From Candidatus Methanophagales archaeon (GTDB taxonomy: Archaea > Halobacteriota > Syntropharchaeia > Alkanophagales > Methanospirareceae), in the NCBI GenBank assembly GCA_014061035.1, contig JACGMN010000049.1, positions 1 to 6,979 on the forward strand: a stretch of DNA of 6,979 nt. Reading direction: 5' to 3'. Below the pieces are notes generated by a model, which saw only the letters and a program-made list of their open reading frames with translations, searched no databases and was not told where the DNA came from. Both the position numbers and the translations under genes were made by a program. How positions within the stretch are numbered: position 1 is the stretch's first letter; the number at the start of each line of letters is the position of its first letter. Positions 1 to 4,874 of the stretch are shown in pieces.

Positions 1-300
1 GACTTTGAGGCAGATTCCATTGTGGTTATCTGTACTCCGAAGAAAGGAATGATACTGACACAGGCGACATTATATAAAGAAGGCGGGGTATTCCAGACGA
101 AATTCTCGGGATTCCAATCAGTATGTGTAGATGCGGTTGCCGCGGTAAAAGTCAATGGTATTGCAAAGGCTACGCTCGGTTGTTATGGTTCAAGAGAGTA
201 TGCAAAGATAAACGACTATGAGATGATCTTTGCTTTCCCATCGAAGGACTTAGCGAATATAAATGCAGCATTAGAACGCAGCAAAGAAGTATGGGGATGA
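1..300 (+). CDS. DUF169 family protein, C-terminal part (5' end outside window)
   Basis: The reading frame is open from base 1 and ends at TGA 298-300, giving about 99 residues of a C-terminus. An ATG at base 22 is internal, because the frame continues upstream as DFEADSIV. The pattern of ATLYKEGG, then FSGFQSVCVDAV, then a small-residue segment ending GSREYA, then DYEMIFAFP followed by a helix, is the C-terminal signature of DUF169 (COG2043). This is a widespread archaeal and bacterial family of unknown function with conserved Cys residues. Cys in SVCVDA and in LGCYGS is present. There is no transmembrane segment in the visible part. The next gene starts 72 bp downstream behind its own TATA-like box, so an operon with it is uncertain. 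Family assignment is from recalled motif similarity; no biochemical role is claimed. Confidence 0.75.
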   Translation, partial: DFEADSIVVICTPKKGMILTQATLYKEGGVFQTKFSGFQSVCVDAVAAVKVNGIAKATLGCYGSREYAKINDYEMIFAFPSKDLANINAALERSKEVWG

Positions 301-331
301 TGGGTGAGAGAGTGAGTAGAGTATTCTATCC

Positions 332-339
332 TTTATATG
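332..339 (+). promoter_or_regulatory. Possible TATA box for the eL40 gene
   Basis: TTTATATG lies about 37 bp upstream of the eL40 ATG at 373. Transcription would start near 360, giving a leader of roughly a dozen bases. A GGAG at 357-360 could then be at or just before the transcript start. No convincing BRE is seen, so this is tentative. Confidence 0.35.
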
Positions 340-372
340 CAATAAAATAGGTAGTAGGAGTGATAAATAGTA

Positions 373-519
373 ATGGCACGATTTCCAGAAGCCGAGGCAC
401 GGCTCTTTCGTGTGAGGATATGTATGGATTGCAATGCACGAAACGCGATGCGAGCCGCGAGATGCCGGAAATGTAACTCGAATAACTTACGGTTGAAATC
501 CAAGCATAGAGGTAAGTAG
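373..519 (+). CDS. rpl40e: 50S ribosomal protein L40e (eL40)
   Basis: A 48-residue protein too short for most ORF finders. It begins MARFPEAEARLF, the near-invariant start of archaeal eL40, and carries the zinc-ribbon C17-x2-C20 and C31-x2-C34 followed by a basic tail ending KSKHRGK. This matches the usual archaeal length of about 47-50 residues. The protein is a structural component of the large ribosomal subunit; the four cysteines bind one zinc. Start choice is fixed by the family N-terminus. GGAG at 357-360 is a weak ribosome-binding candidate 12 nt upstream. The eukaryotic homologue is made as a ubiquitin fusion, whereas this archaeal form stands alone. It is followed 56 bp later by hypF with no obvious promoter between them. 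Confidence 0.95.
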   Translation: MARFPEAEARLFRVRICMDCNARNAMRAARCRKCNSNNLRLKSKHRGK

Positions 520-575
520 GCAGTAATTAGCCGATCCCGATCCAGACCCCGAAGAACAAAAAGAAAAAGAAGCAG

Positions 576-2936
576 ATGAAGATATTTATCAGCGGGACAG
601 TTCAGGGTCTTGGCGTCCGTCCAACCGTGTATAGGATAGCAAAATCGCTGGGTTTGAAGGGCTACGTGCTCAATAAAGGCTCAAACGTGGAGATTTGTAT
701 TGAAGGCGAAGATGGAAAAGACGAATTCCTGGATTGTTTACTGAAGAAGCTGCCTTCGCTTGCCGTGATTGATAAAATAGAGGTAAAAGACGAGTCGGTC
801 GTTGGATATAGTGATTTCAAGATATTAAAGAGCTCGGAGGGCGAAAAAACATCTCTTACTCCGGTAGATACAGCGATATGTGAAGATTGCGTATGCGAAT
901 TATTCGAGAGAGATAATCGCAGGTATCTCTACCCGTTCATTAATTGCACTTCTTGCGGTGCCCGGTTCTCAGTAATTGAGAATTCGCCTTACGACCGTGT
1001 TAATACCTCGATGCGCGAATTTAAGTTATGCGAAGCATGCCTCGCGGAATACATGGATCCGCTGGAGAGGCGATTTCATGCGCAGACGACTTCCTGTCCG
1101 CGATGCGGTCCGAGGTACATGCTTTATGATAGGACGAAGGCGGTGATAGACGCGATAAATCCGATAAAGACCTTTGCAGAGTTAGTTGACGGAGGAGCGA
1201 TAGGAATAGCGAAGGGGCTGGGAGGCATGCACCTTATATGCAGCTTTGAGAGTGCGAAGAGGCTGAGGGAGCTCTATAGGAGACCAGCAAAACCGTTTGC
1301 CGCTATGTTCAGGACTTTGGATACAGTAAAGAAATATCTGAAGTTAGATGAAGATGAAGAAAGATTGCTGGTATCTCCACGCCGGCCAATTGTGTTATTA
1401 GATAAAATATTAAGATCAACGTCAAGATTTCCATCTGATAAATTATCAGATATTTCACCGGGGTTGGGGACAGTTGGCGTCTTTCTGCCATATTCTGGTC
1501 TCCATTACGTTCTCTTCCATCATCTCCACTCAGATGCGATTATAATGACGTCTGCAAATATACCGGGAGAGCCAATGACGATCATAAACGAAGAAGCATT
1601 CAAATTAAATGCCGATTATTTCCTATTACATGATTGCAGAATAGTGAACCGGCTGGACGATTCGGTCATCAAGCGCTATCGCTATCGCGACGGCTATGAC
1701 GGGCGGAATTTTTTCTTGCGGCGATCAAGAGGTTTTATCCCGGTCGCTATGAAAGTTCCGTATAACGAGAGAATTTTGTCTCTCGGCGCGATGGAGAATG
1801 TCACGACGAGTATCTCTAAGGATGGCAACATTTATACGAGCCAATATATCGGTAACACTGCCTATTATCAGACTGTAGATTTTTTAGCGGCCGGTACGGA
1901 ACAGATGCTGAAGCTTTTAGGGCTGCGAACCGCTGAGATCGATTCGATCGGTCTTGACCTGCATCCGCGCTATCCGACAAGGAGGTATGGGAAGTTTCTC
2001 GCCGAGGAATTTTCAATTGAAACGGTTGAAGTGCAGCATCACTGGGCTCATGCAGCTTCATTGATGCTCGATTGTGGTGTGGATGAAGTAATTGCATTGA
2101 CTCTGGATGGAACAGGATACGGATCAGATAAGAAAGCATGGGGTGGAGAGATACTCTGCTCTCGTTACGACTCCTTTGAGCGTCTCGGCTCCTTAGAAGA
2201 GATACCGCTAATCGGTGGAGAAATGGCAGTAAAAGAGATTAAAAGGTTACTGTTCGCTATCTTTTCGCTATTAGGCAGAGATACGGACGCAGCAGAGTTA
2301 TTTGATGAGAAGAAAGCGAATGTAATGGAAAAGCTTCTGCCGAGAGCAGTAGGAACAAGTAGCTTTGGACGGGTATTAGATGCATTATCCTGCTACCTCG
2401 GTATCTCTCAAGAGATGACTTACGATGGAGAACCTGCAATGAAGCTCGAGAGATATCTGGCAGAAGGAACGCGAGCGTACGAATTCAATACAGATGTTAA
2501 ATGTACAAGCACAAGCACAAGCACAAGCACAAACACAAGCACAAGTACCGGCATTGAGACCGGGACCGACCGCAATATCGTTCTGACACTACCGCTCTTT
2601 GACCAACTGGCAGAGTATATGAGCAGAGATAGGGATCGGAAGATGGATAGTGTGAGTACGGAGAGACATAAAGCAGATCTCGCATATTCCTTCGTCTATT
2701 CTTTAATCGATGAACTGGTGGAAATCGCAGCGAATGCGTGCAGTCGCTCCGGTATTCCGTATATCGGGATAACTGGCGGTGTCTCGTATAATGTGCCGAT
2801 TGTCAGGATGACTGAAGAGCTGGTAAGAGCGAGAGGGCTGGAGTTTTTAACCCATAATAATGTGCCGAATGGTGATGCCGGAATTTCTGTAGGGCAAAAT
2901 GCTATTGTAGGATACTTAAGAAATAGGAATAGATGA
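576..2936 (+). CDS. hypF: Carbamoyltransferase HypF, [NiFe]-hydrogenase maturation
   Basis: A 786-residue protein of normal family length. HypF uses carbamoyl phosphate and ATP to carbamoylate the C-terminal Cys of HypE, the source of the CN ligands of the hydrogenase Fe. All domains are visible. The acylphosphatase-like domain spans about residues 1-90 (G7-T-V-Q-G-L-G-V-R15-P, and N33 in GYVLN). Two zinc fingers have the exact family spacing C102-x2-C105-x18-C124-x2-C127-x24-C152-x2-C155-x18-C174-x2-C177. A YrdC-like domain spans about 195-385 (KGLGGMHL, RRPIVLL, S326-A-N). A Kae1-like domain runs from about 395 to the end (H488-H-W-A-H492, D511-G-T-G-Y-G, G734-G-V-S-Y-N). ATG 576 is chosen because it opens the acylphosphatase strand and no other start exists back to the TAG at 528. 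The ribosome site is weak (AAGAAG). Oddities are a (Thr-Ser)7-type tract at 644-657 and an RYRY hexamer duplication near 367. Both lie in loop-like positions and all motif residues are intact, so the enzyme is probably functional. Confidence 0.97.
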   Translation: MKIFISGTVQGLGVRPTVYRIAKSLGLKGYVLNKGSNVEICIEGEDGKDEFLDCLLKKLPSLAVIDKIEVKDESVVGYSDFKILKSSEGEKTSLTPVDTAICEDCVCELFERDNRRYLYPFINCTSCGARFSVIENSPYDRVNTSMREFKLCEACLAEYMDPLERRFHAQTTSCPRCGPRYMLYDRTKAVIDAINPIKTFAELVDGGAIGIAKGLGGMHLICSFESAKRLRELYRRPAKPFAAMFRTLDTVKKYLKLDEDEERLLVSPRRPIVLLDKILRSTSRFPSDKLSDISPGLGTVGVFLPYSGLHYVLFHHLHSDAIIMTSANIPGEPMTIINEEAFKLNADYFLLHDCRIVNRLDDSVIKRYRYRDGYDGRNFFLRRSRGFIPVAMKVPYNERILSLGAMENVTTSISKDGNIYTSQYIGNTAYYQTVDFLAAGTEQMLKLLGLRTAEIDSIGLDLHPRYPTRRYGKFLAEEFSIETVEVQHHWAHAASLMLDCGVDEVIALTLDGTGYGSDKKAWGGEILCSRYDSFERLGSLEEIPLIGGEMAVKEIKRLLFAIFSLLGRDTDAAELFDEKKANVMEKLLPRAVGTSSFGRVLDALSCYLGISQEMTYDGEPAMKLERYLAEGTRAYEFNTDVKCTSTSTSTSTNTSTSTGIETGTDRNIVLTLPLFDQLAEYMSRDRDRKMDSVSTERHKADLAYSFVYSLIDELVEIAANACSRSGIPYIGITGGVSYNVPIVRMTEELVRARGLEFLTHNNVPNGDAGISVGQNAIVGYLRNRNR
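2505..2546 (+). repeat. Hexanucleotide tandem repeat (ACAAGC)7 inside hypF
   Basis: Seven head-to-tail 6-bp units. Five are exact ACAAGC; the fifth is ACAAAC and the seventh ACAAGT. They encode alternating Thr-Ser (with one Asn) at residues 644-657 of HypF. The tract sits between the YEFNTDVK segment and the IVLTLPLFDQL segment of the Kae1-like domain, likely a surface loop. Six-bp units keep the frame whatever the copy number. Confidence 0.95.
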
Positions 2937-2944
2937 TTGTTGAA

Positions 2945-2964
2945 GATAAGATAAGATAAGATAA
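2945..2964 (+). repeat. Pentanucleotide tandem repeat (GATAA)4 just before hypC
   Basis: Four exact GATAA units fill the hypF-hypC gap and end one base before the hypC ATG at 2966. They occupy the place where a ribosome-binding site would normally be. No GGAGG-like sequence is present in the 29-bp gap, so hypC is probably translated either by coupling to hypF or from a purine-rich leader made of the repeat itself. Confidence 0.95.
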
Positions 2965-2965
2965 A

Positions 2966-3241
2966 ATGTGTTTAGCAATACCTGCGAAGGTAGTAGAGAT
3001 TACCAGTGACGGGGATGAAGGTGGAAGTGGGATAGGGATAGAGATAGGAAGGAAGGCAAAGGTGGATTTCGGCGGGCTCACTCGTGAGATCGACATCTCG
3101 CTGGTAGATGCAAAAATAGGCGACTACGTCATTGTTCACGCGGGTTTTGCAATAGGGGTACTTGATGAGCAGGAGGCGCAGGAAACACTCAAATTGTGGA
3201 CAGAGCTACTTAAGAGTATTCCTGATCCTGAAACTGTTTAA
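2966..3241 (+). CDS. hypC: HypC/HybG-family hydrogenase maturation chaperone
   Basis: A 91-residue protein beginning MCLAIPAKVVEI, the family signature in which Cys2 (exposed after Met1 removal) binds the Fe(CN)2CO unit together with HypD and delivers it to the hydrogenase large-subunit precursor. KVDFGG, IGDYVIVHAGFAIGVLDEQEA and a C-terminal helix complete the OB-fold-like family pattern. It is a little longer than a typical HypC of about 75-85 residues, because of an insertion at about residues 16-30 rich in Gly and Ile encoded by GGGATA-type repeats. It lies 29 bp after hypF, which supports co-transcription and a joint role in [NiFe]-hydrogenase maturation. Its last 32 bp overlap the 3' end of the convergent methyltransferase gene. 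The remaining hyp genes (A, B, D, E) and the hydrogenase itself are not in this window. Confidence 0.95.
   Translation: MCLAIPAKVVEITSDGDEGGSGIGIEIGRKAKVDFGGLTREIDISLVDAKIGDYVIVHAGFAIGVLDEQEAQETLKLWTELLKSIPDPETV
3029..3046 (+). repeat. Short GGGATA-type hexamer repeat in hypC
   Basis: GGGATA, GGGATA and GAGATA in tandem encode Gly-Ile-Gly-Ile-Glu-Ile in the loop between the first two strands of HypC. The surrounding bases (GGAAGGAAGG) are also repetitive. The tract accounts for much of the extra length of this HypC relative to the family. Confidence 0.75.
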
Positions 3242-4346
3242 GAGCATGAAAAGCCGTTATCCCGTCTGACGTGTTCTTCAGCACCCTATATGCCAGTTTC
3301 TGGCTGTGAAACGGACCTAATCCGCAGTCGGGACCTACATATTTTATCCTGTCACCGAAGGATGCATAAGCTTTCTCCAGCCGCTTCGTCACTTTTTCCG
3401 GACTGTTATATTCTGTAATTACCGCATTCAGAACCGCTTCATCCTTGAACGCGTTTGTATGATGCTCTTCGTCGTATTCGGCAGCCATCATCAAGATATC
3501 AGTTCGTGCAATACCAACACGTAGGAATTTATCATAGCTGTCAAGTTCTCTTTTATCTATCAACGTTAAGAGTGACGGATCAGCCGCTGATTCCATCCCT
3601 AATACCTTTATCTGCTCTACCTGAAAGACGGTCTCGTAAAAGATGGGCGAATGCAGGTGTATCTGCGTGTCAACGCCCGCGTGGAATGCATAGTCGGATG
3701 CGATTTCAAGTGCCGCGATTATACCCTCCTCCTCAATGCGCGGGTCTAATCCCATGCTTGGCTCGTCGAGTGCTACGCATACAATCGTGAAATTCTTCGT
3801 CTTTTCTATTGCATGCTTGATATACCGTCCTATCGAATTTGCGATATTTAATAGCATATCGGTATAGACGGGCGGTGGAAATAGCTTATAATATAGCTCT
3901 ATTGGACCTGTAACGCATATACGAAGCTTCAATTTTTTACCGTCTTTCTTCTCTTTATATTCCGCACCCAATTCCTCCAACGCATCCAGTTCGAGTATCA
4001 CCGCCTCCTCTTCTTTTATAAGCAGTGGCTCTTCTGTTCTTTCCCCGTCCATGATAGGCTCGCTAAACTGCGTGATCATATCCTGAAATTGCGGATAAGT
4101 CGGCACTTCAACACCAGCACTGATTTTCTGCCGCAGTACGTCCTGTAATAGCTTGTAAAGCTTAAACTTAGTTCTATCTTGCGACTGTGATTGTGATTGT
4201 AATTGTGATTGTGATTGTGATTGTGATTGTGATTTAATCTTCGCGAAAGCGTCCCTTATCCATGCTTTATCTATTCCTTCCGGTGCTGGGTAACTTCCGA
4301 TGTCGTCGTATAGAAATCTCGGTCTGGTCATGGTTCCATTTACCAT
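3210..4346 (-). CDS. MetE C-terminal-like (core methionine synthase family) methyltransferase
   Basis: A 378-residue cytosolic protein resembling the catalytic C-terminal half of cobalamin-independent methionine synthase (COG0620, MetE_C). Stand-alone archaeal members transfer a methyl group, often from a corrinoid donor, to a thiol such as homocysteine. Visible motifs are DIGSYP near the N-terminus, TYPQFQDMI, VTGPIELYYKLF, VALDEPSMGLDP (compare IDEPAL of MetE), QIHLHSP and YVGPDCGLGPF. Inferred zinc ligands are H232, E252 and C341; the usual HxC cysteine is replaced by Pro234 (H-S-P), so metal binding or substrate may differ. A (Ser-Gln) tract at 39-54 interrupts the N-terminal region. The start is taken at 4346 because TATA-like boxes place transcription close to it; M6 at 4331 is an alternative. 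No Shine-Dalgarno sequence is seen, consistent with a leaderless or near-leaderless mRNA. Methionine synthase itself is not proven. Confidence 0.8.
   Translation of the reverse strand: MVNGTMTRPRFLYDDIGSYPAPEGIDKAWIRDAFAKIKSQSQSQSQSQLQSQSQSQDRTKFKLYKLLQDVLRQKISAGVEVPTYPQFQDMITQFSEPIMDGERTEEPLLIKEEEAVILELDALEELGAEYKEKKDGKKLKLRICVTGPIELYYKLFPPPVYTDMLLNIANSIGRYIKHAIEKTKNFTIVCVALDEPSMGLDPRIEEEGIIAALEIASDYAFHAGVDTQIHLHSPIFYETVFQVEQIKVLGMESAADPSLLTLIDKRELDSYDKFLRVGIARTDILMMAAEYDEEHHTNAFKDEAVLNAVITEYNSPEKVTKRLEKAYASFGDRIKYVGPDCGLGPFHSQKLAYRVLKNTSDGITAFHALKQFQDQEYS
4186..4233 (-). repeat. Hexanucleotide tandem repeat (ATCACA)8 inside the methyltransferase gene
   Basis: Eight tandem 6-bp units, read as TGTGAT on the plus strand; one (4198-4203) is the variant TGTAAT. 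On the coding strand they give alternating Ser-Gln with a single Leu, residues 39-54. The tract lies between the first helix (KAWIRDAFAKIK) and KFKLYKLLQDVL, a region where a flexible linker could be tolerated. It differs in sequence from the hypF tract but has the same unit size and the same pattern of one variant unit inside. Confidence 0.95.
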
Positions 4347-4370
4347 TTATCGTTCTGAAGTTCTGAATCT

Positions 4371-4392
4371 ATACTTTAAAAATACTTTAAAA
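4371..4392 (-). promoter_or_regulatory. Tandem duplicated TATA-like box upstream of the methyltransferase gene
   Basis: An exact 11-bp direct repeat (plus-strand ATACTTTAAAA twice, no spacer) reads as TTTTAAAGTAT twice on the minus strand, each copy resembling an archaeal TATA element. With the usual 25-28 bp offset, the proximal copy (centre about 4376) would start transcription near 4349, three bases before the ATG at 4346. The distal copy would start it near 4360. This fits the missing Shine-Dalgarno sequence. Confidence 0.55.
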
Positions 4393-4433
4393 TTTTTGTA
4401 TCCTGCACTATCAGTCAGGCGTTCCGGAGATAC

Positions 4434-4453
4434 AGTGTGAGAAAGTGTGAGAA
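4434..4453 (+). repeat. 10-bp tandem repeat (AGTGTGAGAA)2 upstream of a BRE/TATA
   Basis: Two exact, abutting copies of AGTGTGAGAA lie directly before the ACCGAAAG/TTAAATAT promoter of the small membrane gene; a third AGTGT occurs at 4459-4463. The 10-bp period places both copies on the same helical face, as expected for a pair of regulator half-sites. Function is inferred. Confidence 0.6.
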
Positions 4454-4470
4454 CCGAAAGTGTTAAATAT
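4454..4470 (+). promoter_or_regulatory. BRE plus TATA box for the small membrane gene
   Basis: CCGAAAG (BRE-like) is followed by TTAAATAT at 4463-4470. Transcription would start near 4490-4495, giving a leader of about 40 nt before ATG 4535. A perfect GGAGG at 4494-4498 would then be at the extreme 5' end, about 36 nt from that ATG, too far for normal use. Confidence 0.5.
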
Positions 4471-4534
4471 ACCTAAAATGCAAATAAGAAGTAGGAGGTA
4501 TATCTTAAAAACGTGCGTACGCAAAATTGGGTAG

Positions 4535-4786
4535 ATGAACGAGAAAAAGTCTTATTTTGATATCTATGAACTCGGAACAATAGCCTTGTTTGCTTTCGCC
4601 AGCGCTGCGCTAAATACATATCTTCCAATAAGAGCGTTGACAGAATATCTCGGCATACCAGGACCTGCAGCTGGAATGGCAATATTAGGCGGTTTTATCT
4701 TTGTATTTTATTTCTGGGTCTGTAGGCTCGTTAATAGTACATTTAATTACAAAAGGAAAATTCTCAAGCTACTAAGCTTGTTGTAA
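4535..4786 (+). CDS. Short membrane protein, resembles N-terminal part of an ECF transporter S component
   Basis: An 83-residue protein with two hydrophobic segments at about residues 11-27 (LGTIALFAFASAALNTY) and 46-64 (GMAILGGFIFVFYFWVC), separated by LPIRALTEYLGIPGPAAG. This layout, with a conserved Pro/Arg loop and G-I-P-G-P after the first helix, recalls the start of archaeal ECF-type vitamin/metal transporter S components, which normally have about 180-200 residues and six helices. Here the frame turns into a basic tail (NYKRKILKLLSLL) and stops. No other frame continues the protein, so this looks like a truncated remnant, although a genuine small two-helix protein is possible. The start ATG directly follows an in-frame TAG (4532-4534). 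The next gene lies 88 bp downstream with its own promoter. Confidence 0.45.
   Translation: MNEKKSYFDIYELGTIALFAFASAALNTYLPIRALTEYLGIPGPAAGMAILGGFIFVFYFWVCRLVNSTFNYKRKILKLLSLL
4765..4780 (+). terminator. Small hairpin at the 3' end of the membrane gene
   Basis: CAAGCT-ACTA-AGCTTG is a perfect 6-bp stem with a 4-nt loop overlapping the last codons before TAA 4784-4786. No long T run follows (only TTGT), so it is at best a weak terminator or an mRNA 3'-end stabiliser. Confidence 0.25.
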
Positions 4787-4795
4787 CACTAAAAG

Positions 4796-4803
4796 TATTT
4801 AAG
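4796..4803 (+). promoter_or_regulatory. TATA box for the FmdE-family gene
   Basis: TATTTAAG, preceded by the A-rich CTAAAAG, lies about 75 bp upstream of ATG 4875. It predicts a transcript start near 4825 and a leader of about 50 nt. The leader carries a strong GGAGGTGA at 4849-4856, 18 nt before the ATG, which is somewhat longer spacing than usual. Confidence 0.5.
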
Positions 4804-4812
4804 TAGCAAAAA

Positions 4813-4826
4813 ACAATCTGGATTGT
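4813..4826 (+). promoter_or_regulatory. Inverted repeat at the predicted fmdE transcript start (possible operator)
   Basis: ACAATC-TG-GATTGT is a perfect dyad with 6-bp arms and a 2-bp centre. It lies 10-23 bp after the TATA box and covers the predicted initiation region, a classic position for an archaeal repressor site. No regulator gene is visible nearby. Confidence 0.4.
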
Positions 4827-4874
4827 GTGGTAGATATTAAACCCGTTAGGAGGTGAAATAAAAAAATTAAGAAG

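Noticed and set aside
520..575. A promoter or small RNA between eL40 and hypF
   Set aside because: The gap is only 56 bp, holds a CCGATC duplication and an A-rich stretch, and has no TATA-like box or stable hairpin; co-transcription is simpler.
2505..2546. The repeats as a CRISPR array
   Set aside because: Units are 5-6 bp with no unique spacers, and in coding DNA they translate in frame; these are microsatellites.
4478..4534. An 18-codon leader ORF ending in TAG directly before the ATG of the small membrane gene, in the same frame (possible pyrrolysine read-through)
   Set aside because: The best promoter places the transcript start near 4493, downstream of this ORF's ATG, and the peptide resembles nothing; the TAG is more simply an upstream stop.
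4513..4560. A GTG-started 15-codon ORF after the GGAGG at 4494, overlapping the membrane gene
   Set aside because: It would use the good ribosome site, but it is very short and shows no conservation signal; not enough to call a regulatory peptide.
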